Below, one piece after another: positions 34,877-43,574 of a DNA stretch of 64,000 bases. The stretch is from Isoptericola sp. BMS4 (GTDB lineage: Bacteria; Actinomycetota; Actinomycetes; Actinomycetales; Cellulomonadaceae), in contig NZ_SIRP01000001.1 of NCBI RefSeq assembly GCF_011634835.1, positions 613,140-677,139 on the forward strand, written 5' to 3'. The first letter of the stretch is position 1; each line of letters starts with the position of its first letter. The notes beneath the pieces are model-generated. The model made no database searches and was not told the origin of the DNA. It was given only the letters and a program-made list of their open reading frames with translations. Both the position numbers and the translations under genes were made by a program.

Positions 34877-37749
34877 CGGGCCCGGCGACCCGACCTGGCA
34901 CCGACGCCGTGACCCGCGACGCGGACACCGTCCCGCCCGGCCTGCCGGGCCTCGACCCGCGGTACAGCCACGTGCTCGCCGTGCCCGACGAGTCGTCCGG
35001 CGCCGGCGGCACGACCGGCTGGCACTACCTCGACAACCGTGCCGATCTGGCGGCACGCGGCGTGACCCCGGTCGGCACCGTCCTCGCCGTGCACGGCAAC
35101 CCCACCTGGTCGTACCTGTGGCGCGACCTGGTGCGCACCGCCGCCGACGCCGGCTGGCGCGTCGTCGCCGTCGACCAGCCCGAGATGGGCCTGTCCGCGC
35201 GGACCGGCGCCCGCCGCACGCTCGCCGACCGCGTCGCCGACCTCGGCGCCTTCACCGACACCCTCGGCCTGTCCGGTGCCGACGCCGGCCCGGTCGTGAC
35301 GCTCGGCCACGACTGGGGCGGCGTCGTCTCCCTCGGCTGGGCGACCCGCCACCCGGACCTGCTCGCCGGCGTCGCGCTGCTCAACACCGCCGTCCACCAC
35401 GGCGACGACGACCCGATCCCCGCGCCGCTGCGCCTTGCGCTCGCCGGCCCCGTGCACCGGCTCGGCACCAGCACCACCCGCGCGTTCCTCGACACCACCC
35501 TGGCGCTCGCCCACCCGCGCCTGCCCGACGACGTCGTGCAGGCCTACCGCCTGCCGTACCGGACCGCCGCCGCGCGCGCCGGCATCGAGCAGTTCGTCGC
35601 CGACATCCCGGCCCGCCCCGACCACCCGAGCCGCCCGGAGCTCGACCGCGTCGCCGCCGGGGTCGCCGCCCTCGACGTGCCCGCGCTGCTGCTGTGGGGC
35701 CCCCGCGACCCGATCTTCTCCGACCGCTACCTCGACGACCTCGTCCACCGGCTGCCACAGGCCCGCGTGCACCGCTTCGCCGGCGCTGGGCACCTGCTTG
35801 CCGAGGACGTCGACTGGGCGCCGGCTCTGCTTCGCTGGTTGCGCTCGTCGGTGGTGGGCTCGCTGTCGCCGTCTGGGGCGCTGTCGCCGGAGGGGTCGGC
35901 GCCCTCGCGCACGGATGCGTTCACGGGCCCTGGGGGGCCCTCCACTTCGGGATTGACATCCGTGCGCGAGGCCCCCGACCCCTCCGGCTCGTGCACCGGG
36001 TCGGCGTCGTCAGTGTCGTCGGCGGCCCCGGGCTCCGGGGGCGCGTCGGCGCCGTCGGCTTCTTCGCCCACGTTCGTGCCGATCTGGGCGGGGCTGGACG
36101 GGCGGGCCGACGACGGGGGTCCCGCCGTCCTGGACATGTCAGAGGCCGGACGGGCGCGCGGCCAGGAGTACCTGACGGTGAGCTGGCGGGCGCTGGACCG
36201 GCAGGTGCGGCGCATCGCCGCCGGGCTGCACGGGATCGGGGTGCGGCACGGCGACCGGGTGTCGCTGCTGGTGGAGCCCGGCCCGACGCTGACGGCGCTC
36301 GTGTACGCGTGCCTGCGCATCGGTGCCGTCGTCGTGGTGGCCGACGCCGGCCTGGGCGCACGCGGCATGACCCGCGCGCAGCGGGGCGCGTGGCCGCGGT
36401 TCGTGATCGCGCAGCGCAAGGGGCTCGCCGCCGCGCGGGCGCTCGGCTGGCCGGGCGTGCGGATCTCCGCCGACCCGCTGCCCGGCGCCGTGCGGCGCGC
36501 CCTCGGCGTGACGCACGAGCTCGTCGACGTCGCGCGGGCCGGCGAGGGTGTCGCGCTGCCGGCCGAGCCGGGGCCGGACGACGAGGCCGCGGTGCTCTTC
36601 ACCTCCGGCTCGACCGGGCCCGCCAAGGGCGTCGTCTACACGCACGCCCAGCTGGCCGCGCTGCGCGACGCGCTGTCGGGCCACTTCGACGTCGGCCCCG
36701 AGACCGGCCTGGTGACGGGGTTCGCCCCGTTCGCGCTGCTCGGGCCGGCGCTCGGCACGCGGTCCGTGACGCCCGTGATGGACGTGTCCGCGCCGCGCAC
36801 CCTCACGGCGCGTGCGGTCGCGGACGCGGTGCGCGCCTCCGACGCGCGCATCGTCTTCCTCTCGCCCGCGGCGATCCTCAACGTCGTCGCGACGGCCGAC
36901 GAGCTCGACCCCGGCGACCGGGCCGCGCTCGCGCGCGTGCGCACGTTCCTCTCCACGGGCGCGCCGATCAGCGCCGACCTGCTGGGCCTGGCCGCCGACC
37001 TCATGCCCGCCGCGACCGCGCACACCCCCTACGGGATGACCGAGTGCCTGCTGGTCACCGACATCACCCTGGACGGCGTCCGGGCCGCGGCCTCCCGGCC
37101 CGACGACGGCGTGTGCGTGGGCCGCCCCGTCGCCGGCGGCGAGGTGCTCGTCAGCGCGCTCGACGCCGACGGTGCCGCCACCGGCGACCCGAGCGACGCG
37201 CCCGGGATGCTCGGCGAGGTGCTGGTGCGCGCCGGGCACCTCAAGGAGCGGTACGACCGGCTCTGGCTCACCGACGTCGCCGCGGAGCGGGACACCCCGC
37301 CGGGGCGCTGGCACCGCACCGGCGACGTCGGGCACCTCGACGGCGGCGGGCGGCTGTGGATCGAGGGGCGCCTCGCGCACGTGCTCACCACGGCCGACGG
37401 CCCGCTGGCGCCGGTCGGGCCCGAGCAGCACGTGGAGCGGGTGCCGGGGGTGCGGCGGGCGGCCGTGGTCGGCGTCGGGCCGGCCGGGCGGCAGCAGGCC
37501 GTCGCCGTCGTCGAGCCGGTGACGAGCCGGCGTGCCGCCCCGCGGGGCGCGTCACCGGCGCGCCGCCCGGGCCTGGCACCCCACGACCTCGCCGACGCCG
37601 TGCGCGCGGCGTCGCCGGTGCCGCTCGCGGCCGTGCTGGTCGCCCCGCAGATGCCCACGGACGTGCGGCACAACTCGAAGATCGACCGGGCCCGGCTCGC
37701 CGCCTGGGCGGACGGGATCCTCGCCGGTGGGCGGGTGAGCGCGCCGTGA
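34873..37749 (+). CDS. oleBC: OleBC fusion: beta-lactone decarboxylase and beta-lactone synthetase
   Basis: The protein has 958 residues from GTG 34873. Residues about 25-325 are OleB, an alpha/beta hydrolase of the haloalkane dehalogenase superfamily: VHGNPTWSYLWRDLV, nucleophile Asp147 in GHDWGG and late His in AGAGHLLAEDVDW. OleB decarboxylates the cis-beta-lactone to the olefin. A low-complexity Ser/Gly/Pro linker of about 90 residues follows. Residues about 415-958 are OleC, an adenylate-forming enzyme with FTSGSTGPAKGVVYTH, TPYGMTE, and GRWHRTGDVGHLDGGGRLWI, which makes the beta-lactone. Fusion is known from Micrococcus and other actinobacteria. The stop overlaps oleD by 4 bases. Confidence 0.94.
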   Translation: MTGPATRPGTDAVTRDADTVPPGLPGLDPRYSHVLAVPDESSGAGGTTGWHYLDNRADLAARGVTPVGTVLAVHGNPTWSYLWRDLVRTAADAGWRVVAVDQPEMGLSARTGARRTLADRVADLGAFTDTLGLSGADAGPVVTLGHDWGGVVSLGWATRHPDLLAGVALLNTAVHHGDDDPIPAPLRLALAGPVHRLGTSTTRAFLDTTLALAHPRLPDDVVQAYRLPYRTAAARAGIEQFVADIPARPDHPSRPELDRVAAGVAALDVPALLLWGPRDPIFSDRYLDDLVHRLPQARVHRFAGAGHLLAEDVDWAPALLRWLRSSVVGSLSPSGALSPEGSAPSRTDAFTGPGGPSTSGLTSVREAPDPSGSCTGSASSVSSAAPGSGGASAPSASSPTFVPIWAGLDGRADDGGPAVLDMSEAGRARGQEYLTVSWRALDRQVRRIAAGLHGIGVRHGDRVSLLVEPGPTLTALVYACLRIGAVVVVADAGLGARGMTRAQRGAWPRFVIAQRKGLAAARALGWPGVRISADPLPGAVRRALGVTHELVDVARAGEGVALPAEPGPDDEAAVLFTSGSTGPAKGVVYTHAQLAALRDALSGHFDVGPETGLVTGFAPFALLGPALGTRSVTPVMDVSAPRTLTARAVADAVRASDARIVFLSPAAILNVVATADELDPGDRAALARVRTFLSTGAPISADLLGLAADLMPAATAHTPYGMTECLLVTDITLDGVRAAASRPDDGVCVGRPVAGGEVLVSALDADGAATGDPSDAPGMLGEVLVRAGHLKERYDRLWLTDVAAERDTPPGRWHRTGDVGHLDGGGRLWIEGRLAHVLTTADGPLAPVGPEQHVERVPGVRRAAVVGVGPAGRQQAVAVVEPVTSRRAAPRGASPARRPGLAPHDLADAVRAASPVPLAAVLVAPQMPTDVRHNSKIDRARLAAWADGILAGGRVSAP

Positions 37750-38753
37750 CGGTGCTGGTGACCGGCGCCTCCGGGCTGCTGGGCGGGGCCGTCGCCCGCG
37801 CTCTCGTGGCACGGGGCGACGACGTCCGGACCCTGCAGCGGCGGCCCTCCGGCGTCGCCGGGACCACCGACGTCACCGGGTCCCTGACCGACCCCGCGGC
37901 CGTCGCCCGCGCCGTCGACGGGGCGGACGCCGTCGTCCACCTCGCGGCCAAGGTGTCCCTCGCCGGGGAGCCCGGCGCGTTCGACGCCGTCAACGTGGAG
38001 GGCACCCGCACGCTGCTCGACGCCGCCGAGCGGTCCGGCGTGGCTCGGTTCGTGCAGGTCTCCTCCCCGTCGGTCGCGCACGCCGGGTCGTCGCTCGTGG
38101 GCGTGGGGGCCGACCCGGCCGACCCGGCCCGTGCCCGCGGCGACTACGCGCGCACCAAGGCGGCCGCGGAGCTGCTGGCGCTCGGCCGGGACGCCGCCGC
38201 GCACGGGCCTCGCGTCGTCGCCGTCCGGCCGCACCTCGTGTGGGGTCCCGGGGACACGCAGCTCGTGGAGCGCGTCGTCGACCGGGCACGACGCGGCACG
38301 CTGCCGCTGCTCGGCCACGGCGCAGCCCTCATCGACACGATCTACGTCAACAACGCCGCGGACGGCATCGTCGCGGCGCTCGACCGGCTGGCCGACGCGC
38401 CCGACGTCGTCGGCGGGAACGCGTACGTGCTGACGAACGGTGAGCCCCGCACCGTCGCCGACCTGCTGGCGGGGATCTGCCGCGCCGCGGGGGTCGAGCC
38501 CCCGCGGCGCCGCGTGCCGGCCGCCGCCGCGCGTGCGGCGGGCGGCCTGGTCGAGGCCGTGTGGCGGGTGCGGCCCGGCGCCGACGAGCCGCCGATGACC
38601 CGCTTCCTCGCCGAGCAGCTGTCCACCGCCCACTGGTTCGACCAGCGCGCCACCCGCGCCGACCTGCGCTGGACCCCGTCGGTGAGCGTCGACGAGGGGA
38701 TGCGGCGGCTGGCCGAGCACTACGGCGGCGCCGCTCAGGGCCCCCGAGGGTGA
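37746..38753 (+). CDS. oleD: OleD, 2-alkyl-3-oxoalkanoate reductase
   Basis: The protein has 335 residues from GTG 37746, overlapping the oleBC stop. It is an extended short-chain dehydrogenase: NAD(P) motif TGASGLLGGAVARAL, VHLAAKVSLAGEP, NVEGTRTLLDAAERSG, VQVSSPSVAHAG, and the active-site YARTKAAAE (Tyr-x-x-x-Lys). OleD reduces the ketone from OleA to the beta-hydroxy acid that OleC then cyclises. Last gene of a complete olefin pathway, A-BC-D. In other operons the order is often A-B-C-D with D last as here. Confidence 0.93.
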   Translation: MTVLVTGASGLLGGAVARALVARGDDVRTLQRRPSGVAGTTDVTGSLTDPAAVARAVDGADAVVHLAAKVSLAGEPGAFDAVNVEGTRTLLDAAERSGVARFVQVSSPSVAHAGSSLVGVGADPADPARARGDYARTKAAAELLALGRDAAAHGPRVVAVRPHLVWGPGDTQLVERVVDRARRGTLPLLGHGAALIDTIYVNNAADGIVAALDRLADAPDVVGGNAYVLTNGEPRTVADLLAGICRAAGVEPPRRRVPAAAARAAGGLVEAVWRVRPGADEPPMTRFLAEQLSTAHWFDQRATRADLRWTPSVSVDEGMRRLAEHYGGAAQGPRG

Positions 38754-38805
38754 CCGGGGGCTCCTCTCGGCAGGTCGACGCGCCCGGGAGCGCCGGGCCG
38801 TGGGC

Positions 38806-40047
38806 TCACCGGAGGCTGAGGTCGACCCACACCAGCCGGTGGTCGCTGGACGGGAACGGGTAGGTGCCCGTCAGGCGCGACAGCGGGTCGTCCGTCGTCG
38901 GCCAGAAGACCCCGGAGTCGCGCACCCGCAGGTGCTTCGACGGCAGGACGTAGTCGGCGCGCAGGTTCCCTGGCGCCGTGTCGGCGAAGTCGGCGGTGTC
39001 GAGGGCGGGGTCGCCGGTGTGCTCGCCGTTGGCGCCGCCCTGGAGCGCGGCGGCCTCGACGGCGCCGTCCGACGTGGGCGCCGGGTCGGTGATCCGCGGG
39101 TGGTCCAGGAGCTGGTCGATCGCGGCGTCGTACGAGTCGCCGTCGTGCGGGTCCGCGTTCTGGTCGCCGAGGATCACGAACCGCGCGCCCGGCTCGAGCC
39201 CGCCGCGGCCGCCCTCGTCGTCGTAGACGTACGACGACCGTGCCCCGGGCTGCACGTAGTCGGCCCAGAACCGGATCTCGTCGTGGTTGCGGCGGCCGTT
39301 GCGGTCCTCCGGGCCGTCGAACGTGGGCGGCGTCGGGTGCGAGGCGAGCACGTGCACGGTGCGCCCGCCGACGACGACCGGCACGTCCCAGTGGGACTTG
39401 CTGGACAGCCGCACGACGTCCAGCTCCTCCGGCGTGAACCAGTCCGCGGGCTCGGGGGTGGACGGGTCGTCCGGCAGCAGCGCGCCCGGCATGTCCTTCC
39501 ACAGGAAGTGCTGGAACGTGCGCACCTCGTCGGAGGCGACCGGGTACTTCGACAGCACGACCATCCCGTACTGCCCGGGGAACTCGCCGAAGCCGAACGC
39601 GTCGTCGCCGCCGCCCACCGCCCCGTCGTCGTTCAGGTCGTGGCCGCTCGGGACCCCGGTGTTCGACGGCGCGGTGTACGCGTACGGGTACGTCACCGGG
39701 TCGGCGCCGCCCTGCGAGACCTCGAGGTAGTGCTCGCGGAACAGGTCCACGGACGCGCCCGCGGCGTCGAAGTCGAACTCGTTGAGCAGGACGACGTCCG
39801 GGTCGGCGCGCTGGATCACCTCCGCGACCGTCGCCGCCTGCGGGTCGTCCCCCGTCGACAGGTCGGACTCCAGCTCGCCCTGCGCGGCGCGGTTGAGCGA
39901 CAGGTTGTACGTCGCGACGCGCAGCGGCTCGTCGGGGCCGGGGGAGTGCGGTCCACCGGCGGCGTGCGCGGCGAGCGGGGCCGCGGCGGTGGCCACGGCC
40001 ACGGCGAGGGCAGTGCCGGCGGTCAGGGTGCGTCGTCGCTGGGTCAC
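38806..40047 (-). CDS. Secreted endonuclease/exonuclease/phosphatase-family protein
   Basis: The protein has 413 residues from GTG 40047. The N-terminus TQRRRTLTAGTALAVAVATA resembles a twin-arginine signal with cleavage after AHA. The EEP fold has LRVATYNLSLN, VVLLNEFDFD (metal Glu), RTVHVLASHPTPPTFDG, RFVILGDQNADPHDGDS and the C-terminal PSSDHRLVWVDLSL (catalytic Asp-His). Family members are extracellular DNases, phosphodiesterases or sphingomyelinase-like enzymes; the substrate is open. It is divergent from a LacI-ribokinase operon with a shared 30-bp operator, suggesting a nucleic-acid or (deoxy)ribose related role. Confidence 0.85.
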   Translation of the reverse strand: MTQRRRTLTAGTALAVAVATAAAPLAAHAAGGPHSPGPDEPLRVATYNLSLNRAAQGELESDLSTGDDPQAATVAEVIQRADPDVVLLNEFDFDAAGASVDLFREHYLEVSQGGADPVTYPYAYTAPSNTGVPSGHDLNDDGAVGGGDDAFGFGEFPGQYGMVVLSKYPVASDEVRTFQHFLWKDMPGALLPDDPSTPEPADWFTPEELDVVRLSSKSHWDVPVVVGGRTVHVLASHPTPPTFDGPEDRNGRRNHDEIRFWADYVQPGARSSYVYDDEGGRGGLEPGARFVILGDQNADPHDGDSYDAAIDQLLDHPRITDPAPTSDGAVEAAALQGGANGEHTGDPALDTADFADTAPGNLRADYVLPSKHLRVRDSGVFWPTTDDPLSRLTGTYPFPSSDHRLVWVDLSLR

Positions 40048-40107
40048 CCGGCCACCGTAGGCCGACAGGGTGACGAACGGCCGACCGCGAGATGAAGTCC
40101 AGGCCGC

Positions 40108-40168
40108 TTGCCCGGTCGCGCGCGTGTGTGACATCCTCGTGTAACCGTTTCCATGGAAACGGTTACAC
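40108..40168. promoter_or_regulatory. 30-bp LacI-type operator with adjacent promoter
   Basis: The segment 40139-40168 is a perfect palindrome with arms GTGTAACCGTTTCCA and its complement. The central AACCGTTTCCATGGAAACGG contains the CG-type core of LacI/GalR operators. TTGCCC (40108-40113) and CATCCT (40132-40137), 18 bases apart, form a candidate promoter for the LacI gene, with the operator covering the transcription start. The palindrome lies 28 bases before the LacI ATG and 91 bases before the start of the divergent secreted protein gene. Confidence 0.8.
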
Positions 40169-40196
40169 GGCACGACGAGGCGGCAGGGAGGCCGAG

Positions 40197-41213
40197 ATGC
40201 GGTCGGTGACGATCCGCGACGTCGCGGCGCTCGCCGGCGTCTCCGTCGCGACGGCCTCGCGCGTGCTGTCCGGCCACCCCGCGACCTCGCCGTCCTCGCG
40301 CGAGAGGGTCGAGGCGGCCGTGGCCGACCTCGGCTACCGGCCCGACGCCCGGGCGCGGTCCCTGCGCAAGGCCCGCACCGGCACGATCGGCGTCCTCGTC
40401 TCCGACGTGCGCAACCCGTTCTTCGCCGAGATCGCCTACGCCGTCGAGCGCCGTGCCCTGCGGGCCGGCATGGCGACGCTCGTGTGCAACGCCGACGAGT
40501 CCGTCGACCAGCAGGACCGGTACCTCGACCTGCTGGTCTCGCAGCGGGTCGACGCGATGGTCGTCGCCCCGCAGGGCGACGGCTCGGGCTCGCTGCAGGA
40601 GGTGCTCGGCCTCGGCATCCCGATCGTGTTCGTGGACCGCACGCTCGCCAGCGGCGGCACCGGCGTCCCGAGCATCACGTCGGACAACCGCACCGGCCTG
40701 CGCGAGGCCGTCACCCACCTCGCCGGCCTGGGGCACCGCCGGGTCGGGCTCGTCGCCGGGCCCCACGAGACCTCCACGGGGCGCGAGCGCCTGCGCGCCT
40801 ACCGCGACGCCGCGGCCGCCGCCGGGCTCGACCCCGACCCCGCGCTCGTCGTCCAGGGAGACTTCCAGCAGGCGAGCGGGGCCGCCGGCGCCCGCCGCCT
40901 GCTCGACCTCGCCGACCCGCCGACCGCGGTCGTGGCGGCCGACTCGCTGATGACGCTCGGCGCGCTCTCGGTCCTGCGCGAGCGGGGCGTCGCCGTCGGC
41001 GCGGACGTCTCGCTCGTCGGCTACGACGACCTGCCCGCGTTCGCCCTCGCGACCCCGTCGCTCACCGTCGTCGCCCACGACCCGGCCCGCATGGGCGCGC
41101 TCGCCGCGGACGCGGTGCGCGACCTGCTCGCCGGCCGCGCGGCGACGTCGACCGTCCTGCCCACCCACCTCGTCGTCCGCGGGTCCACCGGTCCCGCCAG
41201 GAGGCCCGCATGA
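40197..41213 (+). CDS. LacI/GalR-family transcriptional regulator
   Basis: The protein has 338 residues from ATG 40197 with GCAGGGAGG before it; an upstream in-frame start would run through the operator. The DNA-binding head is TIRDVAALAGVSVATASRVL, and the hinge helix SLRKARTGTIGVLV follows. The effector domain is RbsR/PurR-like (IGVLVSDVRNPFFAEIAYAV, PIVFVDRTL, SLVGYDDLPAFALATPSLTV). It is followed with a 4-base overlap by ribokinase, so ribose or a related sugar is the likely effector. The palindrome directly upstream indicates autoregulation. Confidence 0.92.
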   Translation: MRSVTIRDVAALAGVSVATASRVLSGHPATSPSSRERVEAAVADLGYRPDARARSLRKARTGTIGVLVSDVRNPFFAEIAYAVERRALRAGMATLVCNADESVDQQDRYLDLLVSQRVDAMVVAPQGDGSGSLQEVLGLGIPIVFVDRTLASGGTGVPSITSDNRTGLREAVTHLAGLGHRRVGLVAGPHETSTGRERLRAYRDAAAAAGLDPDPALVVQGDFQQASGAAGARRLLDLADPPTAVVAADSLMTLGALSVLRERGVAVGADVSLVGYDDLPAFALATPSLTVVAHDPARMGALAADAVRDLLAGRAATSTVLPTHLVVRGSTGPARRPA

Positions 41214-42151
41214 TGCAGTCCCGCACACCCACCGGCACCACCCCGGGACGGGTGGTCGTCGTCGGCTCCACCAACGCCGACATGCTCGTGACGGCGGCGG
41301 CCCACCCCGCCCCCGGCGAGACCGTGCTCGGGCACGGCATGAGCGTCACGTCCGGCGGCAAGGGCGCCAACCAGGCGGTCGCCGCCGCCCGGCTCGGCGC
41401 GGACGTCGCGTTCGTCGGCGCCGTGGGCGACGACGAGTTCGCCGCCGCCGCGACCGCCGGGCTGCGCGCCGCCGGCGTCGACCTCGGGGCGCTGGCCGCG
41501 GTCCGCGGTGAGCGCACGGGGATCGCCGTCGTCACGGTCAGCGACGACGGGGAGAACTCGATCGTCGTCGTGCCGGGCGCCAACGCGACGGTCGACGCCG
41601 ACCGGGTGGGCGCGCACGCCGACCTGGTGGCCGGCGCGGACGTCGTCGTGCTGCAAGGCGAGATCCCCCGCTCGGGGATCGAGGCCGCCGCGAGCGCCGC
41701 CCGGGGCCGTCTGGTCGTCAACCTCGCGCCCGTGGTCGACGTCGACGAGCGCGTGCTGCTGGCCGCCAACCCGCTGGTGGTGAACGAGCACGAGGCCCAG
41801 CTTGTCGCGCGTCAGCTCGGCGTCACCGAGGCCGGCGGCGAGGACGCCCTCGTGCGCGGCCTCCTGGAACGCGGCGTGCGCTCCGTCGCCCTGACGGTCG
41901 GGCCGCGCGGAGCCCTCGTCGGCCAGGGCGACGACGTCGTGCACGTGCCGTCCCCGCGGGTGCGGGCGGTCGACACGACCGGGGCGGGGGATGCCTTCGT
42001 CGGCGCCCTCGCGCGGGGCCTGGCCGCCGGGGAAGGGCTGGTCGACGCGGCCCGGACGGCCGCCCGCGTCGGGGCGTTCGCCGTGCTCGCGCCAGGGGCG
42101 CAGGCGTCCTACCCCGGCCCCGAGGACGAGCTGCCGCTCGTCCTCGGGTGA
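41210..42151 (+). CDS. rbsK: Ribokinase (PfkB family)
   Basis: The protein has 313 residues from ATG 41210 (AGGAGG five bases before; a second Met follows at once). PfkB signatures are present: GHGMSVTSGGKGANQAVAAA at the N-terminal substrate site and VDTTGAGDAFVGALARGLA with the catalytic Asp. VVVPGANATV and NLAPVVDV are typical of ribokinases. It phosphorylates ribose (or deoxyribose) to the 5-phosphate. No rbsABC transporter is adjacent, so the sugar must enter by another route. Confidence 0.88.
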   Translation: MMQSRTPTGTTPGRVVVVGSTNADMLVTAAAHPAPGETVLGHGMSVTSGGKGANQAVAAARLGADVAFVGAVGDDEFAAAATAGLRAAGVDLGALAAVRGERTGIAVVTVSDDGENSIVVVPGANATVDADRVGAHADLVAGADVVVLQGEIPRSGIEAAASAARGRLVVNLAPVVDVDERVLLAANPLVVNEHEAQLVARQLGVTEAGGEDALVRGLLERGVRSVALTVGPRGALVGQGDDVVHVPSPRVRAVDTTGAGDAFVGALARGLAAGEGLVDAARTAARVGAFAVLAPGAQASYPGPEDELPLVLG

Positions 42152-42175
42152 TGCCGGTGCCGGGTCCCGGCGTCA
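42149..42175. terminator. Hairpin spanning convergent stops of rbsK and MFS gene
   Basis: TGATGCCGG (42149-42157) pairs with CCGGCGTCA (42167-42175) with one G-T pair and a 9-base loop. The two ends are the stop codons of the convergent genes. Confidence 0.5.
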
Positions 42176-43525
42176 GGGCGTGGCGCGCGCGGCGAGCATC
42201 CGCTTCACCGCCCGCACGTCGCTGGGGTAGGTGCGGTAGAGCGCCGACAGCACCGCCGCGTTGACGAGCATGAGCACCACGAGCACGCCGAGGAACACCT
42301 GCTGGATGCCGAGGCTGACGGCGAGCTGGCCGGCGCCCAGGGAGAACAGCGCCCACCCGATCGTCTCGAAGACGGTGATGAAGACGGCGAAGGCCTGGCC
42401 GCGCAGCTCGGGGAGCACCACCGAGGCGACGATAGGCCGGTTGACCGGCGGGTTCATGCCCTGGGCGGCGCCCATGAGCGCCCAGAACGCGCCGTAGACC
42501 GCGATGCTGTCGTAGGCGACCTGCGTGCCGAGGAACGCCGCGACCGCGAAGGCGACCTGCGCCCCCTGGATGTACGCGACACGACCCCGGTCGGGAAACG
42601 CGCGGTCGATCAGCCCGAGCAGCTGCCCGCCACCGAGGGTGCCCACGAGGTAGCCGACGCCGAACGGAGCGAGCACCACCGCGGCGGTCGCGTTGTCGAA
42701 CCCGCGCTCGGTCACCAGGAACGTGACCCCGAAGACGTTGATGAGCAGGTGTCCCGACAGCAGGCGCGACAGCATCATCACCGAGAAGGTCGGGACACGG
42801 AACAGGCCGAGCACCTCGCGCAGGCTGACCCGCCGCTGGCCGCGCCGCTCGGCGTCGAGCCCGGCGAGCTCGGGCTCCGACGCCCCGACGCCCGGGTCCT
42901 TGATGAGGAGCCACTGGGCGATCCCCGCCAGGACGGCGACGGCCCCCATCGTGACCAGGCCGAGCCGCCAGCCTTCCGCGGACCGCGTGAAGAGCCCGAG
43001 GAGCGGCCCGATGAACGCCGCGATAGCGCTGACCGACCCGTAGAAGTACGACATCGCGCGGCCGCGGTTCCGGTCGTCGAACGAGTCCATGATGAGGGCG
43101 TTGCTCACCGGGGACCCGCCGACGAGGGACGCCGCCATGAGGGTGTTCAGCACGAGCAGGCTCCAGTAGCCCTGGCTGAACGCGGCGGCGACGCCGAACG
43201 CCCCGCCGAGCAGCGACGTGACCACCAGGACGGTCTTGCGGGACGTGCGGGCCGCCAGCCACGTCCACACCGGGCCGGCCGGCGCGGAGGCCAGCTTGCC
43301 GACGGCGGTGAGCGTGCCGAGGTGGCTGCTGTTCAGTCCCAGCGACGCCGCGATCGTCGGGAAGATCGTGCTGATGACGCTGCCCTCGGTGCTGTCGATC
43401 GCGGTCGACCCGGTGAGGGTGAAGAGGTTGCGCCAGCGGTGGGGGAGCCTGGCGGGGTCGGTCGCCGGGCCGCCGGAGGCTGGGACGGTGGGCTCGGTCG
43501 GGGCGGGGTCGGTCGAGGTGGTCAT
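42173..43525 (-). CDS. MFS transporter in a sulfatase operon
   Basis: The protein has 450 residues from ATG 43525. Twelve hydrophobic helices are present after a Pro/Thr-rich N-terminus. MFS landmarks include the loop after helix 2 (AARTSRKTVLVVTSLLGG), SFDDRNRGRAMSYFYGSVSA, and GLIDRAFPDRGRVAYIQG. It lies 49 bases downstream of the sulfatase gene on the same strand and probably shares its PadR-controlled transcript. Import of a sulfated compound or export of a product are both possible; the substrate cannot be told from sequence. Confidence 0.83.
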   Translation of the reverse strand: MTTSTDPAPTEPTVPASGGPATDPARLPHRWRNLFTLTGSTAIDSTEGSVISTIFPTIAASLGLNSSHLGTLTAVGKLASAPAGPVWTWLAARTSRKTVLVVTSLLGGAFGVAAAFSQGYWSLLVLNTLMAASLVGGSPVSNALIMDSFDDRNRGRAMSYFYGSVSAIAAFIGPLLGLFTRSAEGWRLGLVTMGAVAVLAGIAQWLLIKDPGVGASEPELAGLDAERRGQRRVSLREVLGLFRVPTFSVMMLSRLLSGHLLINVFGVTFLVTERGFDNATAAVVLAPFGVGYLVGTLGGGQLLGLIDRAFPDRGRVAYIQGAQVAFAVAAFLGTQVAYDSIAVYGAFWALMGAAQGMNPPVNRPIVASVVLPELRGQAFAVFITVFETIGWALFSLGAGQLAVSLGIQQVFLGVLVVLMLVNAAVLSALYRTYPSDVRAVKRMLAARATP

Positions 43526-43574
43526 GGCGGGTCCTGTCGTCGTCGTCAGGGAGCGGGAGGGGCGGCGGGCGTCG

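Noticed and set aside
35840-36090. Possibility that OleB and OleC are separate genes joined by an assembly error
   Set aside because: The frame is continuous with no stop or plausible internal start plus ribosome site, and the OleBC fusion is known in actinobacteria.
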